From contig NZ_FXZH01000008.1 of NCBI RefSeq assembly GCF_900169365.1, forward strand, positions 119,736 through 183,735: a stretch of 64,000 nucleotides of DNA, read 5' to 3'. A model generated the notes under the pieces. That model had not been told where the DNA came from, did not search any database, and was given only the letters and a program-made list of their open reading frames with translations. A program made the translations under genes and the position numbers. Shown piece by piece: positions 56,718 through 63,985 of the stretch. The first letter of the stretch is position 1; each line of letters begins with the position of its first letter. Source of the DNA: Brevibacterium sp. 239c. Its GTDB lineage: Bacteria > Actinomycetota > Actinomycetes > Actinomycetales > Brevibacteriaceae.

Positions 56718-57053
56718 CTATTGTGTCCTCCGGCCGGGACCGCCGAGTTCGATCCGACCATTTGCCCAGAGCAGCGACAACCAAGGGTCCGCGCCGTGGT
56801 CGATCGCAGGAACCAAGCGCTCGAGTACTTTGGCAGCGAGCTTCGGATCCGATTGACAGTCCAGCCCAGATCATCTGGGGGTGTCCCAAGTGTGGACCAG
56901 CATCTCATCTCACGCCAATGCGGCGAAACCACTGGGATCAGGCGAACCGGGAGACATGACGGTTGGATCCAGCCATGCGAGTAGGGTTTTCCCGATATTC
57001 TCATGATCACGGAATAAGCTGATGTCGATTGCCGTTGTCCCCTTTGTCTGCAC
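56718..57053 (-). pseudogene. Decayed C-terminal fragment of a mycothiol-dependent isomerase-like (DinB-fold) protein
   Basis: On the minus strand one frame reads as protein through two in-frame TGA codons (56910-56912 and 56871-56873) to a TAG at 56718-56720. Recognisable runs are TTAIDISLFRDHENIGKTLL, AWLDPTVMSPGSPDPSG, DEMLVHTWD and SGLDCQSDPKLAAKVLERL. The VHTWD...GLD pattern and the helix after it resemble the end of maleylpyruvate isomerase N-terminal/DinB-fold proteins. At both TGA positions a single base change would restore the expected codon. No start or N-terminal part is found. The family call is tentative; the coding character of the remnant is clearer than its identity. Confidence 0.5.
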
Positions 57054-57127
57054 ACAGAATCGGCTGCTGTGAGCAGGTTCCCGCCCAGTCCGGGCGATAA
57101 CAGACCTTTTTCGATCGGAGCATCTCT

Positions 57128-58642
57128 TTGTCCAGCGACATCTCCCCCTCTCGTTCCCACGACCCGCGGGCTGACTCCATCGATCCAGCCGGGATGCGGG
57201 TGATCTGGCTGCTTCTGGTGGCCGCGTTCGTCGCGATCCTCAATGAAACGACGATGGCCATCGCGATCCCAGAGCTCAATGCTTCGCTGGGGATCCCACC
57301 GGAACTCGGTCAGTGGCTGACCAGCGCGTTCATGTTGACCATGGCCGTCGTCATTCCCACGACGGGCTTCCTTCTGCAGCGTTTCAGCACCCGCCATATC
57401 TTCCTGGCGGCAATGATCCTTTTCTCCGCCGGCACACTGATCTGTCTCGTGGCTCCAGGGTTCCCCGTCCTGCTCGTCGGGCGCGTTGTCCAGGCTGCCG
57501 GCACCGGCATCATGATGCCGTTGCTGATGACGACCATCATGAATGTCGTTCCTCCTCACTCGCGGGGTCGGATGATGGGTCGGGTCGGCCTGGTCATCTC
57601 GCTTGCCCCTGCAATCGGTCCGACGATGTCGGGCATCGTGCTCGACTCCCTGGGGTGGCGCTGGCTCTTCGCCATCGTCCTTCCGATCGCACTCATCGCC
57701 CTTGGCCTCGGTGCCAAGTGGATGACCAACCTGGGTGAGAGCACCCATGCTCCGATCGACTATGTCTCCGTCGTGCTCTCGGTCTTCGCCTTCGGTGGCA
57801 TCGTCTTCGGCCTCAGCCAGTTCGGCGGCGGCCATAGCGGCGAAGGTGGAGGCGGCTCCACCACCGGCTTCGCTTGGACGGCGATCGCAGCCGGACTCGT
57901 CTTCCTGGGTCTCTTCGCCTGGCGACAGCTGATGCTGCAGAAGGAGGACCGGGCGCTGCTCGATCTGCGTGTGTTCACCGCGAAGAACTATGTCATCGCC
58001 GTCATCATCATGGCCGTCGTCTCGCTGGCCATGTTCGGCACTTTCTCCCTGCTTCCGCTCTACCTGCAGAACGTCGCCGGCCTCAACGCCACCCAGTCAG
58101 GTCTCGTCCTTCTGCCCGGATCGATCCTCATGGGCGTCCTCGCTCCCGTCATGGGACGAATCTACGACGCACGCGGCCCCAGAACCCTGCTGATTCCAGG
58201 ATCGATCATGATCGCTGGGGCGATGTTCTCCTACGCCATGGTCGGCATCGGCACGCCCACGTGGGTCCTCGTCGTCATCCAAACTGTCATGTCACTTGGA
58301 CTGGCCGCTTCGTTCACACCCCTGTTCTCCGCCTCACTGGGATCACTTGAACGGAAACTGTACTCACACGGATCCGCGGCGCTCAACACCATGCAGCAGG
58401 TGGCCGGAGCGGCCGGAACCGCGCTTCTCATCTCCATCTACTCCTCCGCCCTGCATTCGGGTGAGGCCGCCGGACGCACCGTCGCGGAGTCCGGTGCCCC
58501 GGGAGCGCACAATGCGTTCCTGCTGGCCTCAGTCATCGCCCTGGTGCCCGTGATCCTGTCCTTCTTCATCAAGAAGCCCGAAGACCAGGAGGATGCCCCC
58601 GCCGAGGCGGCCCCCTTGGCCCCGGAGACACCTGCCACCTGA
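57128..58642 (+). CDS. MFS transporter, DHA2 (EmrB/QacA) type
   Basis: Drug:proton antiporter of 504 residues with about 14 membrane segments. Motif features are LNETTMAIAIPELNASLGI in segment 1, GQWLTSAFMLTMAVVIP (motif D1-like), the loop LLQRFSTRHIFLAA, and the segment-5 motif VISLAPAIGPTMSGIVLD (motif C, GxxxGPxxGG-like). The C-terminus is Ala/Pro/Glu-rich. A TTG at 57128 with GGAG eight bases upstream is the start. The substrate is not known. It is convergent with the second MFS gene and a strong bidirectional hairpin lies between. Confidence 0.88.
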   Translation: MSSDISPSRSHDPRADSIDPAGMRVIWLLLVAAFVAILNETTMAIAIPELNASLGIPPELGQWLTSAFMLTMAVVIPTTGFLLQRFSTRHIFLAAMILFSAGTLICLVAPGFPVLLVGRVVQAAGTGIMMPLLMTTIMNVVPPHSRGRMMGRVGLVISLAPAIGPTMSGIVLDSLGWRWLFAIVLPIALIALGLGAKWMTNLGESTHAPIDYVSVVLSVFAFGGIVFGLSQFGGGHSGEGGGGSTTGFAWTAIAAGLVFLGLFAWRQLMLQKEDRALLDLRVFTAKNYVIAVIIMAVVSLAMFGTFSLLPLYLQNVAGLNATQSGLVLLPGSILMGVLAPVMGRIYDARGPRTLLIPGSIMIAGAMFSYAMVGIGTPTWVLVVIQTVMSLGLAASFTPLFSASLGSLERKLYSHGSAALNTMQQVAGAAGTALLISIYSSALHSGEAAGRTVAESGAPGAHNAFLLASVIALVPVILSFFIKKPEDQEDAPAEAAPLAPETPAT

Positions 58643-58658
58643 TCTGAGGACATCCCAT

Positions 58659-58693
58659 TCCGGGGCCACACCATGCTTTGGTGTGGCCCCGGA
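58659..58693. terminator. Terminator between convergent MFS genes
   Basis: A 14-bp perfect stem (TCCGGGGCCACACC and complement) with loop ATGCTTT, between stops at 58642 and 58711. It serves both directions; no strong T-run. Confidence 0.75.
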
Positions 58694-58710
58694 CGTGCAT
58701 CGGGCCGGTC

Positions 58711-59964
58711 TCAGACCGATTGAGCGCTCGGGGAGGAAGAGTTCGCCGACGCATCATCCTCAATGTCGTGAGCCGCTTGTTCCGTTCCTCCCGGTGTCTT
58801 CGAGGTCCTTCGCAGCTCTCCACCGCGTGCGAAGCCGGCGATGAGAAAGACGATGAGACCTGCAACCGTGACCAACGAGCCGGCCCACAGCGGAGACGAA
58901 TAGCCGAGACCGGACGCAATGGTGAGGCCACCGATCCAGGCACCGACGGCATTTCCCACGTTGAAGGCGGCGATGTTCGTTCCCGACCCCAGGGTCTGTG
59001 CCTCCTTCGAGTGGATCATGATGCGCATCTGCAGCGCAGGCACGGCGGCGAAGCCGAAGCCGCCCATGAAGAACAGGGCGATGATGGTCCCGATCTGATT
59101 GCCGGCGACCCGGGAGAAGACGGCCAGAATGATGACGAGCCCGATGAGCAGGACCAGCAGCGTCATCCCGATGTTCTTATCCGCAGAACGCCCGCCGAGG
59201 AAGTTTCCGATGAACAGTCCCACTCCGAAGAGCGCCAGCAGCCACGGCACGGTCGAGCTGGCGAATCCGGACACGCCGGTGAGGGTGAAGGCCATATAGC
59301 TGAATGCTCCGAACATCCCGCCGTAGCCCAGGATCGTGATGAGGATCGAAGCCCAGACCTGCCCGGATGCGAAGATGCGGAATTCCCCGAGGATGCTGCC
59401 GGTCTTCTGCACCTGTGCAGCTGAGGCGGGGATGACCACGATGATGCCGATGAGTGCGACGACACCGATGATGCTGATCGCCCAGAAGGTCGACCTCCAA
59501 CCGGTGGCTTGACCCAAGAACGTTCCCAGCGGCACACCGAGAACGTTCGCACTGGTCAGGCCCGCGAACATCATCGAGATGGCCGCGGCCTGACGGTTGG
59601 GAGCGACGAGACCCGCGGCAACGACCGAGCCGATGCCGAAGAAGGCTCCATGGCAGAGGGCTGCGATGATGCGGCCGAGCATCATGAGTTCGTAGCTCGG
59701 TGCGAGCGCTGAGAGGACGTTGCCGATGATGAAGAGGACCATGAGGCCGATGAGTGCGCTTTTACGGTTGAGCCTTGTCACGGCGACCGTGAGCACGATC
59801 GCTCCGACCGCGACTGCAAGGGCATAACCGGAGATGAGGTAGCCTGCAACGGTTTCGGTGACGCCGAAGTCGGCAGACACCTCGGGCAGCAGACCCATGA
59901 TGACGAACTCTGTGAGTCCGATTCCGAACCCGCCGATGGCGAGTGCGAGCAATGCAAGTGGCAT
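58711..59964 (-). CDS. MFS transporter, DHA1 (AraJ-like) type
   Basis: Efflux permease of 417 residues with 12 membrane segments. The start MPLALLALAIGGFGIGLTEFVIMGLLPEVSADFGV is typical of the DHA1 group of sugar or drug efflux proteins (AraJ/YdhP). Then RLNRKSALIGLMVLF after segment 2 and the GxxxG-rich segment GRIIAALCHGAFFGIGSVVAAGLV. A Ser/Ala-rich cytoplasmic tail ends NSSSPSAQSV. The ATG at 59964 has GGAAGG ahead; the longer frame to 60069 is in the regulatory region. A MarR gene is divergent, with repeated operator-like elements between, so it is probably MarR-controlled. Confidence 0.9.
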   Translation of the reverse strand: MPLALLALAIGGFGIGLTEFVIMGLLPEVSADFGVTETVAGYLISGYALAVAVGAIVLTVAVTRLNRKSALIGLMVLFIIGNVLSALAPSYELMMLGRIIAALCHGAFFGIGSVVAAGLVAPNRQAAAISMMFAGLTSANVLGVPLGTFLGQATGWRSTFWAISIIGVVALIGIIVVIPASAAQVQKTGSILGEFRIFASGQVWASILITILGYGGMFGAFSYMAFTLTGVSGFASSTVPWLLALFGVGLFIGNFLGGRSADKNIGMTLLVLLIGLVIILAVFSRVAGNQIGTIIALFFMGGFGFAAVPALQMRIMIHSKEAQTLGSGTNIAAFNVGNAVGAWIGGLTIASGLGYSSPLWAGSLVTVAGLIVFLIAGFARGGELRRTSKTPGGTEQAAHDIEDDASANSSSPSAQSV

Positions 59965-60010
59965 GGTGTGAACCTTCCAGGAATGTGTACCGTCGGTGCG
60001 ATAGTTCAGT

Positions 60011-60073
60011 GCGTGTGCAATAGGCCGCGCATGCATTAGTTGCACACGCATCGATATATATAATTGCACACGC
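60011..60073. promoter_or_regulatory. Three copies of a MarR-type operator element
   Basis: The 10-mer TTGCACACGC occurs at 60040-60049 and 60064-60073 and inverted (GCGTGTGCAA) at 60011-60020. The two direct copies start 24 bp apart. Together they lie between the divergent DHA1 gene and the marR gene, and likely bind the MarR dimer. Confidence 0.65.
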
Positions 60074-60128
60074 GTCTTATGCGCGCAAGTGATGTAATAT
60101 GAGGAGGTGTCGACACAAGGAGGAGTTC

Positions 60129-60578
60129 GTGGGAATCAGGGATGACGCAGTCGAGGTCCGCGCTCAGGGCTGGCGCACCCTTGCTGCCTTGCACGGTCTG
60201 ATCGAAACAGAGCTCGAGCGCAGCCTGCAGCGCGAGCATGGCCTATCGGTAGTGGAATTCACTGTCCTCGACGCACTCAGTCGCCAGGACGGATGGCATA
60301 TGCGCATGCGCCAGCTGGCCCGAGCCGCGGCTCTGTCGAGCAGCGCGACGACGCGTTTGGTGACCCGCCTTGAGAACCGGGACCTGCTCACCAGGGTCCT
60401 GTGCGATGATGACCGCCGCGGGATCTACACCGAGCTGACGGCGGCGGGACGGACGCTGTTGGACGCAGCGAGGCCAACCCATGATGAGGTGTTGGAAGTC
60501 GCGCTGACTGAAGCCAGGCAGATGCCTGAGCTGGCGCCGCTTGTCGCTGCCGTCTACGCCGAGCAGGTCGCGGTCTGA
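60129..60578 (+). CDS. MarR family transcriptional regulator
   Basis: A 149-residue winged-helix repressor. The DNA-binding region is VEFTVLDALSRQDGWHMRMRQLARAAALSSSATTRLVTRLENRDLLTRVLCDDDRRGIYTELTAAGR (given as landmarks: MRQLARAA, SATTRLVTRLENRDLL, DDRRGIYTELT), matching MarR closely. The GTG at 60129 has AAGGAGGAG upstream and is preferred over the ATG at 60099. It is divergent from the DHA1 transporter and probably represses it until an antibiotic or phenolic ligand binds. Confidence 0.9.
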   Translation: MGIRDDAVEVRAQGWRTLAALHGLIETELERSLQREHGLSVVEFTVLDALSRQDGWHMRMRQLARAAALSSSATTRLVTRLENRDLLTRVLCDDDRRGIYTELTAAGRTLLDAARPTHDEVLEVALTEARQMPELAPLVAAVYAEQVAV

Positions 60579-60941
60579 ATTCAGGGTGCTGGTCGGTCCC
60601 CTCTGGAGCAGTCAGCGATAGTCCGTGGCTTCGGCAGCATGCGCTGTTCCATCGACCCTCGTTGAGCCACAAGCTCCTCATGCGTGAGCTTGACGGGTCC
60701 CGGATGGTGCACGGCACATCGTGTTCCTAGCTGCGTGGGTCGGTCTCCTCGCTTCGTTCCTGCTGACCCTGCTGGATTCACCTGTCGAGCTATGGGACTC
60801 GATGCTGGCGATCAGCCTGGTCTGGCATATTCCGAATGTCACCGATTCGGGAGTGGACTGGTGGGGACTCGTCTACTGTTTTCGAGGAGCGTAGGATGCT
60901 ACCCACGATGAGAGGAAGTACTCAGAGCTGAGGAAGTGCTC
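60579..60941. other. Intergenic region, MarR to GNAT
   Basis: 363 bp with no gene I can support. A 57-codon frame from a GTG at 60721 to 60894 reads as a hydrophobic N-terminus (VFLAAWVGLLASFLLTLLD) but has no ribosome binding site and stops close upstream. A minus frame at 60581-60781 (PVKLTHEELVAQRGSMEQ) may be a remnant. I see no promoter beyond the expected region before the GNAT gene. Confidence 0.4.
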
Positions 60942-61526
60942 ATGACAGTTGAGATCCGACCCGCCGGAATCGAACGCTTCAATGATGTGGAGACGATGCT
61001 CGGGCCCAAGCGCAGCCCCAATGCCATTGCCTGCTGGTGCCTGACCTATCGCTTGGGCAGCAGAGAAGCTGCGAAGCTCGATGCTGTGCAGAGGCGGCAA
61101 ACGGTTCGAGAACTCTGCACCCAGGAGCACCCACCAGGAATCCTGGCGTACTGTGACGGGGAAGTCGTCGGTTGGGCGTCGGTGGCTCCACGATCGCAGG
61201 TCGTGGAGCTCGCGGATGCGGAAACGTACCCCCACCTCGGCGAGGTGGAGCCGTGGTCGATCTTCTGCCTGCGCACTCGTGGTGGGAAACGTCGACGTGG
61301 AATCGGACAGTATGTTCTCCGAGGCGCAATCGATTTTGCCTGGGACAACGGCGCCGAGGTGATCGAAGCTTATCCCCTTGACACGACCGAGAAGATGGCG
61401 CCGATCTTCACCTACCCGGGCCTGCGGTCGATGTTCGAGAAGGAAGGATTTATGAAGGTCGCTGACACCGTGTCAGAGGTGGGAGGCTCGAATCGTGTGG
61501 TGATGCAGTTGGACAGGTCGTCATAG
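60942..61526 (+). CDS. GNAT family N-acetyltransferase
   Basis: Acetyl-CoA-dependent transferase of 194 residues. The GNAT fold is suggested by VVGWASVAPRSQV (beta-4 region), the cofactor loop RTRGGKRRRGIGQYVLRGAIDFA (R-x-x-G-x-G/A, seen as RRRGIG), and a final VIEAYPLDT...GLRSMFEKEGF. The ATG at 60942 has GAGGAAG eight bases upstream, and a GTG two codons earlier is an alternative. The last 115 bp are overlapped, in antisense, by the apparent end of the serine recombinase frame, an effect of mobile element insertion. The substrate is unknown. Confidence 0.82.
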   Translation: MTVEIRPAGIERFNDVETMLGPKRSPNAIACWCLTYRLGSREAAKLDAVQRRQTVRELCTQEHPPGILAYCDGEVVGWASVAPRSQVVELADAETYPHLGEVEPWSIFCLRTRGGKRRRGIGQYVLRGAIDFAWDNGAEVIEAYPLDTTEKMAPIFTYPGLRSMFEKEGFMKVADTVSEVGGSNRVVMQLDRSS

Positions 61527-63301
61527 ACCGCTCCGATTGCATCGGCCCTCCTCATGCGGGTAATATCGGCCTGTACTCCAGGGGGTATGGCGCAATTGGT
61601 AGCGCACCTGCTTTGCAAGCAGGGGGTTAGGGGTTCGAGTCCCCTTACCTCCACCAGAATGTCGTTGTTCAAACCAGCGACATCACCGGTTTGAGTTCCG
61701 GATTCCGTCGTCCGTCCTTGTTGGCGGACGGCGAGGGTCTGGACGTCGCGGCTGAGAAACACGTTGAACGGGACGCCGGGCTCCCCGTGGATGGTGTCGT
61801 CGTCTTGGACGATGAGCTTGTCGAAGAAGGCTTGGTTGGCGATCCGTCGCAGTGGGTCGTCGATGCTCATGTAGATGGCGTGCATGTCGCCGGCCAGCGC
61901 CAGGCAGTCGTCCAAGTGGGCCTTGGCCTGTTCGTACTCGATGTCGCCGGCGTTAATCTGCGCTTGGAGGAACGCAAGCCGACGGGCGATGCGGTCCTGC
62001 TCGGTCCCCAGTAGGTCCAGGGGGACGGCTCCGGCGTAGTGGGCTTGCAAGAGTTTCTGGCGTTCATTCCGGAGCGCGTCGCGTTCGCCCTTGTATGCCT
62101 GGGTCTCCTGCTTGGCGGCGGTGTGGAGCCGGTCGAATTCACCGGTGACTAGCTCGCGGAGCGCGGTGAGGACTTGCTCGGGTATCTGGACGTGGCGGTA
62201 GTAGTCCTCGACGGCGGCTTCGATGTCGGGCACGAACATGGACTTGCGTTCGCAGGTGGTGCGCTTGGCGTGCCGGCCGGAGCACATGAAGTAGGGGTAG
62301 ATGACGCCGCGGCGGCTCTTCGCCCGGGTCAGGGTCAGTCGGGACCCGCACTCCCCGCAGTACAGGCTTCCCTTGAGGTAGTGGTCGTGGGATTGAGTCT
62401 TCTCTCCGGACGTCTGATGCGCGGTCAGGACGGCCTGAACTCGGTACCAGACCTCGGGCGCGACTAGGGGTTCGTGGATGCCGTCGTAGCTGGCGCCGCG
62501 GAACCGGACGCTGCCCTTGTAGTAGGGGTTGGTGAGCATCTTGTGGATCGTAGACAGCACCGGCGGCTTCGAGGGCCGCTTCGGGGTCGGGACCGTGGTC
62601 AGGCCACGGTCGATGAGTTCTTCACGCAGGCTGATGGTGGAGTGGTTCCCGGTGGCGTAGGCCTCGAACGCCCATCGCACCAGCGGGGCACGGTCGGGGT
62701 CGACCTCGACGGTGCGGACGTCGCGGCCGAGTTCGTCGCGGCGGGTGACGTTGAGGTAGCCCATGGGTGCTTTGCCGTTGGTGCCGCCACTGAGCGCTTT
62801 CTGGTTCATGCCCTTGGAGACTTCGCCAGCGAGGTTGCGGGAGTAGAACTCCGCGATGGTGGACATGATGCCGTGCAGCAGCATCCCCGACGGGGTCTCG
62901 TCGATGTTCTCGGTCGCGGACACGAGCATGACCCCGGCCTCTTTGAGGGCGAGGTGGATGGTCACGTCGTCGGCGCGGTTGCGGGCGAGCCGGTCGACCT
63001 TGTGGACGATGCAGTAGGCGACGTGGTGGGCCTTGACGTACTCGATCATCCGCATCAGCTCGGGCCGGTCGGCCTTGCGGGCGGACTCGCCGGCGTCGAT
63101 GAACTCTACGGTGATGACCGCGTTGAGGTCTCGGGCCTTGCGCAGGTTCGCCTCCCGCTGGGCGGGGATCGAGAAGCCCTCGGCACGGCCGCCGCGTTCG
63201 GCTTGTTCCTTGGTGGACACGCGCAGGTAGGAGACTGCCATGGTGGTGGTCTCGCCGATGCGGTCCAGGGCGGTAGTGGCTGGTGGTTGTGTAATGGTCA
63301 C
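61412..63301 (-). CDS. Large serine recombinase (integrase) whose frame reads through tRNA-Ala
   Basis: A site-specific DNA recombinase. The catalytic domain is SYLRVSTKEQ (nucleophile Ser29) with IVHKVDRLARN (Arg104, Arg107), the recombinase domain follows at about 175-290, the zinc ribbon has four cysteines (315, 318, 340, 350: LYCGECGS...FMCSGRHAKRTTC), and a coiled-coil part lies at about 385-465. The frame has 629 codons, but the last about 82 are host sequence: residues 550 on read the tRNA-Ala antisense (VRGLEPLTPCLQSRCATN) and then 115 bp of the GNAT gene in antisense. The start may be the GTG at 63301 or the ATG at 63241. I infer the native protein ends near residue 547 in the uninserted form. 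Confidence 0.88.
   Translation of the reverse strand: MTITQPPATTALDRIGETTTMAVSYLRVSTKEQAERGGRAEGFSIPAQREANLRKARDLNAVITVEFIDAGESARKADRPELMRMIEYVKAHHVAYCIVHKVDRLARNRADDVTIHLALKEAGVMLVSATENIDETPSGMLLHGIMSTIAEFYSRNLAGEVSKGMNQKALSGGTNGKAPMGYLNVTRRDELGRDVRTVEVDPDRAPLVRWAFEAYATGNHSTISLREELIDRGLTTVPTPKRPSKPPVLSTIHKMLTNPYYKGSVRFRGASYDGIHEPLVAPEVWYRVQAVLTAHQTSGEKTQSHDHYLKGSLYCGECGSRLTLTRAKSRRGVIYPYFMCSGRHAKRTTCERKSMFVPDIEAAVEDYYRHVQIPEQVLTALRELVTGEFDRLHTAAKQETQAYKGERDALRNERQKLLQAHYAGAVPLDLLGTEQDRIARRLAFLQAQINAGDIEYEQAKAHLDDCLALAGDMHAIYMSIDDPLRRIANQAFFDKLIVQDDDTIHGEPGVPFNVFLSRDVQTLAVRQQGRTTESGTQTGDVAGLNNDILVEVRGLEPLTPCLQSRCATNCAIPPGVQADITRMRRADAIGAVYDDLSNCITTRFEPPTSDTVSATFINPSFSNIDRRPG
61537..61566 (+). 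promoter_or_regulatory. Promoter of the second tRNA-Ala gene
   Basis: TTGCAT at 61537 and TAATAT at 61561 are separated by 18 bases; the tRNA 5' end is 14 bases after the -10. This fits a housekeeping sigma promoter, so the second tRNA copy has its own start site and is not just a fragment of the first. Confidence 0.6.
61581..61653 (+). tRNA. tRNA-Ala (TGC), second copy and probable attachment site
   Basis: Identical to the copy at 56505, with the encoded CCA (61654-61656). The 79 bases from the first G to three past the CCA are the same at both sites, and differ outside. The serine recombinase gene is directed into its 3' end from the other strand, which makes this tRNA the likely attachment site of the element to the right. 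Confidence 0.95.
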
Positions 63302-63470
63302 GGGTCGTGTTTCCCTTCCCCGGATTGATCGGGCCCAGCACGAACGGTGGCTACCGCTGGTGCGGTGCGACTCGTAAAAGGGAAACAGGACCCAGCCGAC
63401 TCGATATCGGAGCCTGCTGGGTAAGCCACGAAGGCCAAACAGGACCGCGCACCACGACCGAACCGGAGGT
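63302..63470. other. Spacer upstream of the recombinase
   Basis: 169 bp without a gene. GTTTCCCTT at 63309 and AAGGGAAAC at 63378 are inverted copies. It may hold the recombinase promoter and possibly an internal recombination site. Confidence 0.4.
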
Positions 63471-63713
63471 TTAGTCGTTGGCTTCTTGCTGATCTGATTC
63501 TACCTCGTGCCCCCGACATGCGTCGGGACCCGGCGACACGGTGTCCGGTGCGGGACGGGCGTGGTCTTGTTCGGCGCGGGAACGGGCCATGCCGATGAAC
63601 AGTTGTGCGAGCTTGTGCAGGTCGGGTGTCTCACGCGGCTCGGCCTCAATCCGGTAGTCCCGCATCCGATCCGGCAGCCGCTCGTCCCGGCCGGGCGTTT
63701 CTCGGTGCGTCAT
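63471..63713 (-). CDS. Hypothetical small protein of the mobile element
   Basis: An 80-residue, strongly charged protein that I do not recognise. It begins MTHRETPGRDERLPDRMRD, has a short helical stretch LHKLAQLFIGMARSRAEQ near the middle and an acidic C-terminus (ESDQQEAND). Its ATG overlaps the stop of the next upstream frame (ATGA), so they are co-translated. It lies directly before the serine recombinase on the same strand, which suggests an accessory role such as a directionality factor or regulator; nothing in the sequence shows that. Confidence 0.55.
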   Translation of the reverse strand: MTHRETPGRDERLPDRMRDYRIEAEPRETPDLHKLAQLFIGMARSRAEQDHARPAPDTVSPGPDACRGHEVESDQQEAND

Positions 63714-63886
63714 GAGATTTCTCCGGTGCGTTCATCGAGGGCGCGGAAGAACGCCTCCTCGGCTTCGCGGCGGGCCTCGACCTGCTCGAACACGAACTCC
63801 ACGAAGTCCTCGCCGCGGTCGGCGATGATGACGTCCTCGACGGGCGGGGCGGGGTCTTCACCGGGCCAGACGGTGTTGGCGGCCAT
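63710..63886 (-). CDS. Hypothetical small acidic protein of the mobile element
   Basis: A 58-residue acidic protein that I do not recognise. The sequence MAANTVWPGEDPAPPVEDV is followed by the helix-forming EFVFEQVEARREAEEAFFRAL and ends DERTGEIS. I took the ATG at 63886; the frame continues open to 63994, but those residues are encoded by the 23-bp repeat array and are probably not translated. It overlaps the next gene by four bases (ATGA) and forms an operon with it, just upstream of the recombinase. Confidence 0.5.
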   Translation of the reverse strand: MAANTVWPGEDPAPPVEDVIIADRGEDFVEFVFEQVEARREAEEAFFRALDERTGEIS

Positions 63887-63985
63887 GGGAAACTGCCCAT
63901 AGGCGGACAGTGGAAATGCCCACTCCTGGCCAGTAGAACTGCCCAGTGACGGCCACGATTTCTGCCCATCCGACCACATAGTGCC
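63871..63985. repeat. 23-bp tandem repeats near the window end
   Basis: TGCCCA starts at 63894, 63917, 63940 and 63963, exactly 23 bp apart each time. Each unit also has GG(C/A)CA or CCACA at offset 11-15, and the first three end in GAAA-, GAAC- or TTTC-like bases. A fifth partial unit precedes at 63871 (with GGCCATGGGAAAC). Multiple end repeats of this kind are known from IS21-type insertion sequences, but this could also be a binding-site array of the element. Confidence 0.7.

Noticed and set aside
56718..57053. In-frame TGA codons as selenocysteine or recoding
   Set aside because: No SECIS-like hairpin was seen after the TGA codons, and the N-terminal half of the protein is missing, so decay is simpler.
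60721..60894. A 57-codon frame with a hydrophobic start
   Set aside because: No ribosome binding site, in-frame stops just upstream and no relatives recognised; kept only as a note in the gap.
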